A DNA stretch of 36,871 nucleotides from Paracoccaceae bacterium. Lineage in GTDB: Bacteria; Pseudomonadota; Alphaproteobacteria; Rhodobacterales; Rhodobacteraceae. Where the stretch lies: contig RECW01000247.1 in NCBI GenBank assembly GCA_007693835.1, positions 1 to 36,871 of the forward strand, written 5' to 3'. Both the position numbers and the translations under genes were made by a program. The notes beneath the pieces were generated by a model. The model worked only from the letters and a program-made list of their open reading frames with translations. It did no database searches and was not told the DNA's origin. This document shows, in pieces, positions 16,287-24,215 of the stretch (position 1 is the stretch's first letter; each line of letters begins with the position of its first letter).

Positions 16287-16748
16287 TCACCGACACTGGG
16301 CGAAGGTGTAGTCGGCGATCCGGCTGTCGAGGAAGGCGCTGTTCGACGGCGCGTAGTCTCCCCCGCGGATGTAGTCGTAATAGAACCGGTCGACGTAGAA
16401 CTCGCCGGAGCGCCCGCCATGGTCGAAGGCCACGGCGAGGTTGCGGCTCTCGGCGAGCAGTTCGGGGTCGGGCAGGCGGATCACCACCTGCTCCGGCGCA
16501 TGGCTGACGTAGACGGCGGCCGCGTCCTCCGCGACGCCGAAGATCTCGAGCACGCCGGGTATGCGCCATGCGTTCCGCGCCGCGACGTAGGTCGCCGCGA
16601 TGGTCTCGACGCCGAGCGCGTTGTTCACGTAGGCCGCAAGCCCCTCCATGAACCCCGCGAGCGTCTCGGGCCGCTTCTCGGCGGTCGTGAGCCGCGCGAG
16701 CCAGGCGCCGACGAGCTGGTGGGACATGACGTTCATCTCGACGGGCAT
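16287..16748 (-). CDS. Small tyrosine-rich protein coupled to the haem peroxidase gene
   Basis: A 153-residue protein I do not recognise. The ATG at 16748 lies 2 bases past the peroxidase stop, with GGAGG 6 bases upstream (overlapping the peroxidase 3' end), so it is clearly co-transcribed. An ATG at 16754 is too close to that site. No signal peptide or membrane segment is seen. The first 70 residues are helical (QLVGAWLARL, LAGFMEGLAAYVNNALG), the middle looks like beta structure (AAVYVSHAPEQVVIRL), and the C-terminal third is tyrosine-rich (six Tyr between 118 and 147, including FYVDRFYYDYIRGGDY). The only cysteine, C152, is next to last. The context suggests a peroxidase partner, chaperone or substrate; this is inference. 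Confidence 0.75.
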   Translation of the reverse strand: MPVEMNVMSHQLVGAWLARLTTAEKRPETLAGFMEGLAAYVNNALGVETIAATYVAARNAWRIPGVLEIFGVAEDAAAVYVSHAPEQVVIRLPDPELLAESRNLAVAFDHGGRSGEFYVDRFYYDYIRGGDYAPSNSAFLDSRIADYTFAQCR

Positions 16749-16750
16749 CG

Positions 16751-18298
16751 TCATCCTCCGGAAGATGCAGGGGAGAAAAGGGCGGCGAGGGCGTCCATGG
16801 TGCGCGGCGGGGCGCCGTCGAACACGACCGTCCCGTCGGCGTCGCTCCGGGCGGCGGCCGCGGCGTCGCCGTTGAGCGCGCGCGCGGCGTAGAGCGGTTC
16901 GGCGAAGAGCGCCGAGCCGAGCGCGCCGAGCCGCAGCGCGTCGCCCCCGCCCGCCGCCGCCGGCGCGGCCGCCTCGACCAGCGTGAACAGATAGAGCGGC
17001 GGGTCGAGCGCCAGCGCGCGCCGCCACGGGGCGAGCCGCGCGTCCGCGCCGATCCACCGCGCCATGGCGCCGGCGCGCCGGAGCGGATTGAGCGCGAGCC
17101 ACCGCGCCGAGCCCGCCTCGCGCCCCAGCCGCCGCGCGAAGCCCGCCGCCGTGGCCGTCACCGTCTGGACGCCGCCCTCCATGCCGCGCGCGAGGTCGCG
17201 GAGCACGAGGTGCGCGCGCGTTCTCGCCGCCGCGTCGCCCGGCATGAGGCCGGGCGCTTCGGCGAAGAAGACGCTGACGTGGGGTTCGAAGGGGTCGGCG
17301 GCCTGCGCCTCGGGGCCGAAGAACGCGGGCCAGTCGACGCGCCACAGCCGGCCCTTGCGGAACGCCTCGGGGTCGCGCTTCACCGTGTGGCGCAGCATGT
17401 AGGCGACGTTGACCGCATGGCCGTCGTTCACCGTGCGCCCGACGGCGTAGTCGGCCCGCACCAGCGCGTGGCCGACGCGGGAGACGGCGTGGGTGAACTC
17501 CACCGGCATGTCGTCGGTCTGCGCGGCGAAGGGTTCGTCGAGCGCCCCCTCCCGCTCGTAGCGGGCGCGGACGTCGGGGCGCAGCAGGCGCGGCAGCAGG
17601 TCGTCGAAAACCAGCCGCCGGAACGTCGCCTCGGTGACGGCGCGCGCCGCCGCGAAGCGCTCGGCCGGATCGCCATACGCGGTGAGCCGGTCGAGCGCCC
17701 GGTTGTGGAGCCGCATGAACAGCCCGGCGAGCTGGGCCACCACCGGGTTCTCGTCGTTGCGCTCGTCGACCCCGCACTGCGGCGCGCGCGGGTCGGCCGG
17801 GCAGCCGGCGCGCGGGCGGACCGTCAGGCGCGGGATCGGGCCGGGTCCGAAGCGGCCGATCCTCAGCCGCCAGTCCGCGAGCTGGCCCACCCCTTCGCCG
17901 TAAAGATACGGCGCGTCCTCAGGCCCCTCGCCATAGATCGAGTCGAGCCGCAGCCGTCGCCGCCGCCAGGGCACATGCGGCACGTCGCGGCGCGGGTAGA
18001 ACTCGGGATCGGTGGAGAAGTGCAGGTCGTGGGTGACGAACTGCGCGAAATAGGCGTAGCCGGCCGGGAAGCCGGCGCCGCCCTCGCGCGCAGGCCCTCG
18101 GATCAGCCGGAAGGCCAGCGCCTCCAGCATCCGCTCGGTCTCCAGCATGGAGCCGACGCCGCGCCAGCGCGCGCAGTCGGGCGCCGCGCCGGCGCCGAGG
18201 ATGTTGCGGAACCCCTCGGGCGGGTCGGCGGGCAGGGCGGCGTCGCGCGCGTCGGGCCAGAGGCTGAGCGGCAGCGAGCGGCGGAGGGTGGGGTGCAT
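16751..18298 (-). CDS. Animal-type haem peroxidase (myeloperoxidase/peroxinectin superfamily)
   Basis: A 515-residue bacterial member of the animal haem peroxidase superfamily, using H2O2 to oxidise halides or organic substrates. The distal histidine is H90 in FAQFVTHDLHF (84-94), a likely catalytic arginine R180 is in DERNDENP (178-185) followed by the family's RLHNR (196-200), and the proximal haem ligand is H277 in AVSRVGHALV (271-280). No classical signal peptide is present, so it is cytoplasmic or exported by another route. The ATG at 18298 is chosen because GGAG lies 6 bases upstream. It is followed directly by the tyrosine-rich gene, and a crotonase gene ends 68 bases upstream on the same strand. 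The physiological substrate is unknown. Confidence 0.9.
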   Translation of the reverse strand: MHPTLRRSLPLSLWPDARDAALPADPPEGFRNILGAGAAPDCARWRGVGSMLETERMLEALAFRLIRGPAREGGAGFPAGYAYFAQFVTHDLHFSTDPEFYPRRDVPHVPWRRRRLRLDSIYGEGPEDAPYLYGEGVGQLADWRLRIGRFGPGPIPRLTVRPRAGCPADPRAPQCGVDERNDENPVVAQLAGLFMRLHNRALDRLTAYGDPAERFAAARAVTEATFRRLVFDDLLPRLLRPDVRARYEREGALDEPFAAQTDDMPVEFTHAVSRVGHALVRADYAVGRTVNDGHAVNVAYMLRHTVKRDPEAFRKGRLWRVDWPAFFGPEAQAADPFEPHVSVFFAEAPGLMPGDAAARTRAHLVLRDLARGMEGGVQTVTATAAGFARRLGREAGSARWLALNPLRRAGAMARWIGADARLAPWRRALALDPPLYLFTLVEAAAPAAAGGGDALRLGALGSALFAEPLYAARALNGDAAAAARSDADGTVVFDGAPPRTMDALAALFSPASSGG

Positions 18299-18366
18299 GG
18301 GGCGCTCCGTCGTTGCGTGTCGCCCCATCCGTTAACGCCCGAACCGTCAGCGCAGCGTCAGCCGCC

Positions 18367-19131
18367 TCACGCGCCGCGCCATTGCGGCGGGCGCTTGGCG
18401 AGGAAAGCCTCCATGCCTTCGCGGAAATCCGCGCTCATGTAGCAGAGTTCGATCAGGTCGGCGTCGTCGACCGGCGCGGCCTTCATCATGCGCCGCAGCG
18501 CCTCCTTGCTCGCGCGCATCGTCAGCGGCGCATGGGCCGAGAGCGTCTCGGCGAGCTCCTCGGCGCGGGCGAGCGGGTCGTCGGCGATCTCGGTGACGAG
18601 GCCGAGCGCCAGCGCCTCCTCCGCCCCGACAAGGCGCGCGGTCAGCAGCAGCTCCTTCACCCGCGCGGGGCTGACGAACTGGCAGAGCCGCGCGAGGTTG
18701 GTGACGGCGAGGCAGTTGCCGAGCGTGCGCGCCATGGGAAAGCCGAACTTCAGCCCGCGGTCGGTGATGCGCAGGTCGCAGGCCGCGGCGATCGACGCCC
18801 CGCCGCCGGTGCAGGCGCCGGTGATCGCGGCGATGGTGGGGACCGGGCAGCGCTCGACCGCGTCGAACACCACCTCCATCCGCTCCTCGTAGGCGTGGGC
18901 GTCGGCGGGCGTGGCGAAGGCGCGGAACTGCGTCATGTCGGTGCCCGCGGCGAAGGCCTTGCCGCCGGCGCCGCTGACGATCAGCGCCTTCACCGAGCCG
19001 TCGGTCGGCATCTCGCGGCAGACGTCGCGCAGCCCCTCGTACATCGCGTAGGTCAGCGCGTTGCGCGCCTCGGGCCGCTGGAAGGTGAAGCGGCCGACGC
19101 CGCCCGTGACGGCGTAGCTGAATTCGGACAT
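18367..19131 (-). CDS. Crotonase-fold (enoyl-CoA hydratase/isomerase family) protein, atypical active site
   Basis: A 254-residue crotonase superfamily member that should bind an acyl-CoA. The oxyanion-hole segments are present: KAFAAGTDM (58-66) and ITGACTGGGASIAAACD (103-119). Compared with rat enoyl-CoA hydratase, the two catalytic glutamates are missing: the GGGCE position reads GGGAS (S113) and the Gln-Pro-Glu position reads FPM (M133). The usual PGxGGTQRL stretch is replaced by LGNCLAVTNLARL. Simple hydration of enoyl-CoA is therefore unlikely; decarboxylation, hydrolysis or isomerisation of a special CoA ester is possible. GGGAG precedes the ATG. It lies 64 bases after the formate dehydrogenase beta gene and 68 bases before the peroxidase. 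Confidence 0.88.
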   Translation of the reverse strand: MSEFSYAVTGGVGRFTFQRPEARNALTYAMYEGLRDVCREMPTDGSVKALIVSGAGGKAFAAGTDMTQFRAFATPADAHAYEERMEVVFDAVERCPVPTIAAITGACTGGGASIAAACDLRITDRGLKFGFPMARTLGNCLAVTNLARLCQFVSPARVKELLLTARLVGAEEALALGLVTEIADDPLARAEELAETLSAHAPLTMRASKEALRRMMKAAPVDDADLIELCYMSADFREGMEAFLAKRPPQWRGA

Positions 19132-19164
19132 CGTGTTCTCCCTGACGGATGCGCGCGAGGATAG

Positions 19165-19180
19165 GCGGCCGGTCGGCCGC
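19165..19180. terminator. Short hairpin between the dehydrogenase beta and crotonase genes
   Basis: GCGGCC (19165-19170), loop GGTC, GGCCGC (19175-19180), within the 64-base gap. The stem is short and lacks a T-tract. It could be a weak terminator, an attenuator or an mRNA processing point within a longer transcript. Confidence 0.3.
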
Positions 19181-19195
19181 TCGCCAAGCGCGCCG

Positions 19196-20890
19196 TCAGA
19201 TCTCGTCGGGGAAGTGCCGCATCACCGCGCGCAGGGGGTTCGGCGCCGCCTGGCCGAGGCCGCAGATCGAGGCGTCCTCCATGGCCTGCGCCAGCTCCTC
19301 CAGAAGCTTGCGGTCCCACTTCGGGGCCTTCATGAGCTTGACCGCCTTTTCGCACCCCACCCGGCAGGGCGTGCACTGGCCGCAGCTCTCGTCCTCGAAG
19401 AACCGCATCAGGTTCAGCGCCACCTCGCGCATCGAGTCCCTGTCGGAGAACACCACCACCGCGGCCGAGCCGATGAAGCAGCCGTGGGGCTGCAGCGTGT
19501 CGAAGTCGAGCGGGATGTAGTCCATCGTCGCCGGCAGCAGGCCCCCCGAGGCCCCGCCCGGCAGGTAGGCCTTGAACGTGTGGCCGTCGGCCATGCCGCC
19601 GCAGTAGTCGTCGATCAGCCGGCGGATGGTGATCCCGGCCGGCGCCAGCTTGACCCCCGGCTCCCGCACCCGACCCGAGACGGAGTAGGAGCGCAGACCC
19701 TTCCGCCCGTTCTCGCCGTGGCTGGCGTAGACGTCCGGCCCGCTGCGGGCGATGCGCGCGATCCAGTAGAGCGTCTCGATGTTGTGGACGAGCGTCGGCC
19801 GCCCGAAGACGCCGACCTGCGCGACATAGGGCGGGCGGTGACGCGGCAGGCCGCGCTTGCCTTCGATCGATTCGATCATCGCGCTCTCTTCGCCGCAGAT
19901 GTAGGCGCCGGCCCCGCGCCGCAGCTCGACGTAGCCGGGGGCGATCACGCCCGCCTTCTCGAGTTCGGCGATCTCGGCGCGCAGGATCTCCAGCACGGCC
20001 GGATACTCGTCGCGCATGTAGAGGTAGCAGCGCTCGGCCTCGATCGCCCAGGCGGCGATCAGCATGCCCTCCAGAAACACATGCGGTTCGCGTTCGAGGT
20101 AGAAGCGGTCCTTGAAGGTGCCGGGCTCGCCTTCGTCGCCGTTGATCGCGAGGTAGCGCGGCCCCGGCTCGGCGCGGACGAAGGCCCATTTCTTCCCGGC
20201 CGGAAAACCCGCGCCGCCGAGGCCGCGCAGACCCGACGTCAGGATGTCGTGCTGCAGGTCGTCGCGCGGGCGCGCGCCTGCGCGCAAGGCCGCGAGCGTC
20301 GCATAGCCGCCTTCGGCCGCGTAGCGCGCGTAGTCCTCGTAGTCGGGCAGGCGCGGGTGGAAGTCGCCCGAAGCGACCACCGATTCCACCCGCGCCGGGG
20401 TCGCATGGTCGACGTGGCGATGGCCGACTTCGGCCGTCGGGGCCACGTCGCAGCGGCCCATGCAGGGGGCGCGGAGCACCCGCACCTTGGTGGGGTCGAC
20501 GCCGTCCTCCAGCGCGGCGATCAGCGATTCGGCCCCGTGCAGCATGCAGGACACGCTGTCGCAGACCCGCACGGTGACGGCGGGCGGCGGCGTCTCGCCC
20601 TCCCGCAGCGGGTCGAAGTGGGCGTAGAAGGTCGCCACCTCCCAGACCTGCGCCTGGGAGAGGCGCATCTCCTCGGCCAGCGCGCGCAGGTGGGCGGCCG
20701 GCAGGCAGCCGTGCGCGTCCTGGATCAGGTGCAGATGCTCGATGAGCAGGTCGCGCCGTCGCGGACGGTCGCCGAGCAGCCGGCGCACGTCGGCGAGCGC
20801 CGCGTCGTCGAGCTGGCGGCCCTTCGGCGTGCGCCGGCCCTTGCCCTTGCCCGACTTCCAGACGCCCGATTTGTCGTCAAGCGGAGACAT
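19196..20890 (-). CDS. NAD-dependent formate dehydrogenase beta subunit (NuoE-NuoF-like fusion)
   Basis: A 564-residue flavoprotein that passes electrons to NAD+. The N-terminal thioredoxin-like NuoE domain carries a 2Fe-2S site, C110, C115, C143, C147. The NuoF part binds FMN and NADH (RGLGGAGFPAGKKW, 222-235; INGDEGEPGTFKDR, 249-262; RGAGAYICGEESAMIESIEG, 325-344). The last domain holds the N3-type 4Fe-4S cysteines C503, C506, C509 and C543. The basic N-terminal extension is typical of FdsB/FdhB-type proteins. No molybdenum alpha subunit, FdhD or delta subunit lies beside it: downstream is a crotonase and upstream a divergent unrelated gene. A HoxF-type hydrogenase subunit is a less likely alternative. 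Confidence 0.88.
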   Translation of the reverse strand: MSPLDDKSGVWKSGKGKGRRTPKGRQLDDAALADVRRLLGDRPRRRDLLIEHLHLIQDAHGCLPAAHLRALAEEMRLSQAQVWEVATFYAHFDPLREGETPPPAVTVRVCDSVSCMLHGAESLIAALEDGVDPTKVRVLRAPCMGRCDVAPTAEVGHRHVDHATPARVESVVASGDFHPRLPDYEDYARYAAEGGYATLAALRAGARPRDDLQHDILTSGLRGLGGAGFPAGKKWAFVRAEPGPRYLAINGDEGEPGTFKDRFYLEREPHVFLEGMLIAAWAIEAERCYLYMRDEYPAVLEILRAEIAELEKAGVIAPGYVELRRGAGAYICGEESAMIESIEGKRGLPRHRPPYVAQVGVFGRPTLVHNIETLYWIARIARSGPDVYASHGENGRKGLRSYSVSGRVREPGVKLAPAGITIRRLIDDYCGGMADGHTFKAYLPGGASGGLLPATMDYIPLDFDTLQPHGCFIGSAAVVVFSDRDSMREVALNLMRFFEDESCGQCTPCRVGCEKAVKLMKAPKWDRKLLEELAQAMEDASICGLGQAAPNPLRAVMRHFPDEI

Positions 20891-21013
20891 TCGCCCATCC
20901 CATCGCTATGCTTTCGCCGTCCGGCGCGGCATGCTCGACCGCGTCGGCCGCGCCCGCGCGTCGGAAAGCGACGTCGCCGCGCGAATACACCCATCGCAGA
21001 AAGGCCATCGTCG

Positions 21014-21448
21014 ATGCGCTTCCGCTTCCGCCCTCTGCTTCCGGCCGCCCTGATCGCGGCGGCCGCCGTCGTTTCGCCCGCGGGCGTTCTCGCCACGTCG
21101 GACCCCGAGGTCCAGACCGAGGAGGAGGTCATCGGCCTGGACGAGTGGCGCGCCATGACCGAAGGCCGCACCGTCTGGTACAGCCTCCGCGGCCGCCACT
21201 GGGGCAAGGAGCATTTCCACAGGGGGCGCGACGAGGCCACGTTCATGACGCCGCAGGGCGAGTGCATGACCGCCCCCTGGATGCACAACGACGGCGTGTT
21301 CTGCTTCGCCTACGGCGGCCTGCACTGCTTTCGCCACGTGCGCCGGGACGGCGAATTGTTCGCCATCCCGACCGCCGGCGGCGAGGAGCAGCGGATCGTC
21401 CGGATCGACGACACCCCGCTGTCGTGCGAGGCGCCGCTTTCGAGTTGA
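21014..21448 (+). CDS. Exported four-cysteine protein, copy 1
   Basis: A 144-residue protein with a signal peptide (RFRFRPLLPAALIAAAAVV, cut near residues 24-28), predicted periplasmic. The mature part contains GRTVWYSLRGRHWGKEHFH and four cysteines at 84, 97, 105 and 138 (motifs QGEC, VFCFAYGG, LHCFRH, PLSCE). Fold, motifs and cysteine spacing match the protein at 24216-24602, so the two are paralogues with probably two disulfides. I recall similar uncharacterised small proteins in Rhodobacterales. The ATG at 21014 has AAAGG 9 bases upstream; the much longer open frame extending to 19133 is antisense to a real gene. Divergent from the formate dehydrogenase beta gene (123-base spacer). Function unknown. 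Confidence 0.82.
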   Translation: MRFRFRPLLPAALIAAAAVVSPAGVLATSDPEVQTEEEVIGLDEWRAMTEGRTVWYSLRGRHWGKEHFHRGRDEATFMTPQGECMTAPWMHNDGVFCFAYGGLHCFRHVRRDGELFAIPTAGGEEQRIVRIDDTPLSCEAPLSS

Positions 21449-21460
21449 GGCCGGGGCCGC

Positions 21461-22288
21461 TCAGGCGGCTCCTTCGTGGGCGATCATCCGCTTGTAGAGC
21501 CGCCAGGTCGCGTGGCCGAGCACCGGCAGCATCACCGTCAGCCCGAGGAACGCAGGAGCCGAGGCCACCGCGAGCGACACGGCGATGAACAGCGCCCACC
21601 CCGCGAGCGGCAGGGCGTTCTTGGCCACCGCCGACACCGAGAGCGCGACCGCCGTCACCGGGTCGACGTCCTTCTCCAGCATGTAGGGGAAGGAGACGAC
21701 GGAGATCGAGAACACCACGAAGGCGAAGCCCGCGCCGACCGCGTTGCCGATCACGAGGAAGGCGAGGCCGTCGATGGTCGTGAACGCCTCGGTCAGCATC
21801 CGCTCCAGCGGCACGCCCTGGATGCCGAAGAACAGCGCGTAGATCAGCAGCGCCACCCGCACCCAGACGAACAGCGCGAACATCAGGATGAACCCGAGAT
21901 AGAAGATGTTCGGCGTCGTGGTCGCCGCGCGCACCGACAGGATGTCGCGAAACCCGACCTTGCGGCCTTCGTCGCGGCGCCGGCTGGCCTCATACAGCCC
22001 CATCGCGGCGAACGGCCCCACCAGCGCGAAGCCCGCGAGCAGCGGGAAGGCGAGCATGGCGTATCCGTAGGCCCACGCCCCATAGAGCAGGAAGAAGCCC
22101 GCCAGAGCGTAGACGGCGCCGATGGTGACGCCGAAGACGGGCATCGCGCGGAAATCCTCGACGCCTTCGCGTAGCGCGGCGCTGACGTCCTCCACGGTGA
22201 TCGTCCGGATCGTCGGCGCCTTTTTCGGCAGTTCGTGAACGATGCGCGCGCCCACGAGCGGTTCGATGTTCTTCGCTGTTCCGGCCAT
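21461..22288 (-). CDS. DUF2189 domain-containing integral membrane protein
   Basis: A 275-residue inner-membrane protein. After a 45-residue cytoplasmic N-terminus containing TIRTITVEDVSAALREGVEDF (about 27-47), hydrophobic segments occur at about 52-72, 75-97, 129-157, 175-200 and 225-260 (the last probably two helices). The phrase GPFAAMGLYEASRRRDEG (91-108) is typical of DUF2189. The ATG at 22288 has GGGGAGG 10 bases upstream; an earlier in-frame start at 22369 would add an unsupported extension. It converges on the first four-Cys gene (12-base gap) and is divergent from the Ala-rich coiled-coil gene. The biochemical role of the family is unknown. Confidence 0.88.
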   Translation of the reverse strand: MAGTAKNIEPLVGARIVHELPKKAPTIRTITVEDVSAALREGVEDFRAMPVFGVTIGAVYALAGFFLLYGAWAYGYAMLAFPLLAGFALVGPFAAMGLYEASRRRDEGRKVGFRDILSVRAATTTPNIFYLGFILMFALFVWVRVALLIYALFFGIQGVPLERMLTEAFTTIDGLAFLVIGNAVGAGFAFVVFSISVVSFPYMLEKDVDPVTAVALSVSAVAKNALPLAGWALFIAVSLAVASAPAFLGLTVMLPVLGHATWRLYKRMIAHEGAA

Positions 22289-22478
22289 CGCTGGCGACCC
22301 TCCCCTGAGTGACGGCGCCGGCGACGGCGCCGTGGCTTTTCGTTGTTCTAGTTCGATAACTGATAGCACGTTCGTCGCAGGACGTCATGTCGCATCTCGC
22401 GCGGCGTCGCGACGTCGCGCGCGGTCGCCACCGCGCCGCCCATCGGCTATGCGCCGTCCCGTTCCGGGGGAGGGCGCC

Positions 22479-24206
22479 ATGGCGGATTCGGGTATCGGTC
22501 TGATCACGCTGGTCGCGATCGCGGCGGCCGTGATCGCTCTGGCGGGCATGGCGGCGTCGGTTGTGGTCGCCTGGAAGCGTTCGGCGCTCGCCGCGGCGGC
22601 GCAGGCCGAACTCGACGCGCAGCGCAGCGCCGTCGGTCGGCTGAGCGCCGAGCGCGCGGCGGCCGAGGCGGATGCGGCGGAGGCCCGCGCCGCCATCGCT
22701 GCGGCGGAAGAGGCGCGGGTGGCGGCCGAAGGCGCGGCGACCGAGGCCGCGGCGGCGCGCGCCGCCCTTGAAGCAGAAGCCGCGACCGCGCGCGCCGCCG
22801 CCGAAACGGCGCTGGCCGAGGCGATGACCGCGCGCGCGGCCGCCGACGCCGAAGCCCGCGCCGCGCTGTCCGCAGCCGAAGCCGAGACCCGTCGCCTCGC
22901 CGGGCGGCTGGCCGAAGCCGAGCGGGCGCTCGCCGCCCGCCTAGAGGCGCTGGACCGCCGCGACGCCGAGATCCGTCGTCTCGCGCCCGAAGGGCTCGCC
23001 GCCGATCTCGCGGCGCTCGAGGAGGCGGGGCCCGCCGCCCGCGCCGCGCGCGCCGAGGCTTTCCTCTCGCGGCTGCGTCCGGGCCTCGCCGCGGCCCACG
23101 CCGCCCTCGCCGACGCGGCGCTGGCGCGGCTCGACCTGTCGGCCTGGGCGTCGAGCGCGCGGCTCGCCCACGAAACCGCGCCCGACGACGCCGCCCTCGC
23201 CGCGGCGGCGGCCGAAGCGGCGGAGGCCGCGCGCGCCGCGATCGACCTGGTCGCGGAGGCGAGGGAAGCGGACGCGCAGGGCGTCTCCCGGTGCGCCGCC
23301 TCGGCGAAAGAGCGTGGCTTGCCGCGGCTCGCCGGCGCCCTCTGGTCGCGCGCGGCCGGCGCCGCGGACCGCGCCGCCCTGACGGACCTCGCCTCGGCGG
23401 CGGAGGACGCGCTGTGGGCGGGGCGCTGGGCGGAGGCGGCGGAGGCCGCGGCGCAGTTGCGCGCGCCGTTCCGCGCGGCCTTCGGAGACGCGGCCGTTGA
23501 GAGCCTCGGCGTGACGCTGACCGAAGGCCGGGCGCGGCTGTTCGAGGGCGATCCGGCGGCGGCGGGCCTGCTCGCCGGGCTCGCGGTCGAAGCGGCCGGC
23601 GCCGGGGCGCCGGCCGACTTTCAGCGCGAGGTGCGCCAGCTCGCCGCCCGCGCGCTGCTCGACGCCGGACGCGCCGACGAGGCGGAGCAGGCGCTCGCCG
23701 CGCTGATCCCCGAGATCGAGGCCGCGGCGGGCCTTGACAGCGCCGAGGGGACTGCGGCCCGCGCGCTTGCGGCCCGCGCCGCGCTGGCGCTCGGCCGGGC
23801 GGACGAGGCGCGCGCGACGTTCGAGGCGCTGCAGGCGGACGCCGAGGCGCGGGCGGGCCCCGGGTCGCGCAAGGCGCTGGGCTGCGCGCTCGATGCGGCC
23901 GAGGCGCACGTCGCCCTCCGCGATCCCATGGCCGGCCCGGCGCTCGCCGCGATCTCGGGCTCCCTTGCGCGGGCGTTCGGCGATGCGCATCCGCGGCTCG
24001 GCCAACTCGCGCTGCTGCGCGGGCGGGCGGCGCTGGCCGCCGGAGATCGCGACGCCGCCGCCGGTTTTTTCGACGAGGCGGAAGCGATCTGGGCGCCGAC
24101 GCTCGGCCCGCGTCATCCGTGGCGGCGCGCGCTGGAGGAGGCGCGCGCGGCGGCGGCGCGATCCGAAGACGACGACACGGATGACGCGGGCGCCGCGGCG
24201 CCGTAA
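22479..24206 (+). CDS. Membrane-anchored Ala-rich coiled-coil / TPR-like protein
   Basis: A 575-residue protein of unknown function. One N-terminal membrane helix (about 7-31) is followed by a long, highly charged alanine-rich coiled coil (about 36-180, with Ala/Glu/Arg heptad-like repeats). Residues 190-560 are a helical solenoid with TPR-like pairs (WSRAAGAADRAAL, LLDAGRADEAEQALAALI, ALGRADEARATFEALQADAE, GDRDAAAGFFDEAEAIW). The acidic C-terminus reads RSEDDDTDDAG. GGGGGAGG lies just upstream of the ATG at 22479. The alanine content is extreme even for this genome. The second four-Cys gene starts 9 bases after its stop, so the two are probably co-transcribed. A scaffold role in the envelope is the plain reading; no catalytic motif was seen. 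Confidence 0.8.
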   Translation: MADSGIGLITLVAIAAAVIALAGMAASVVVAWKRSALAAAAQAELDAQRSAVGRLSAERAAAEADAAEARAAIAAAEEARVAAEGAATEAAAARAALEAEAATARAAAETALAEAMTARAAADAEARAALSAAEAETRRLAGRLAEAERALAARLEALDRRDAEIRRLAPEGLAADLAALEEAGPAARAARAEAFLSRLRPGLAAAHAALADAALARLDLSAWASSARLAHETAPDDAALAAAAAEAAEAARAAIDLVAEAREADAQGVSRCAASAKERGLPRLAGALWSRAAGAADRAALTDLASAAEDALWAGRWAEAAEAAAQLRAPFRAAFGDAAVESLGVTLTEGRARLFEGDPAAAGLLAGLAVEAAGAGAPADFQREVRQLAARALLDAGRADEAEQALAALIPEIEAAAGLDSAEGTAARALAARAALALGRADEARATFEALQADAEARAGPGSRKALGCALDAAEAHVALRDPMAGPALAAISGSLARAFGDAHPRLGQLALLRGRAALAAGDRDAAAGFFDEAEAIWAPTLGPRHPWRRALEEARAAAARSEDDDTDDAGAAAP

Positions 24207-24215
24207 CGTCGCCGC

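Noticed and set aside
16749-17777. N-terminal extension of the tyrosine-rich protein frame into the peroxidase gene.
   Set aside because: The extension is the out-of-frame reading of the peroxidase; GGAGG 6 bases before 16748 marks the real start.
19133-21013. Plus-strand open frame that would extend the first four-Cys protein upstream by more than 600 residues.
   Set aside because: It is antisense to the NuoE-NuoF-type gene and of shadow composition; a signal peptide begins exactly at the ATG at 21014.
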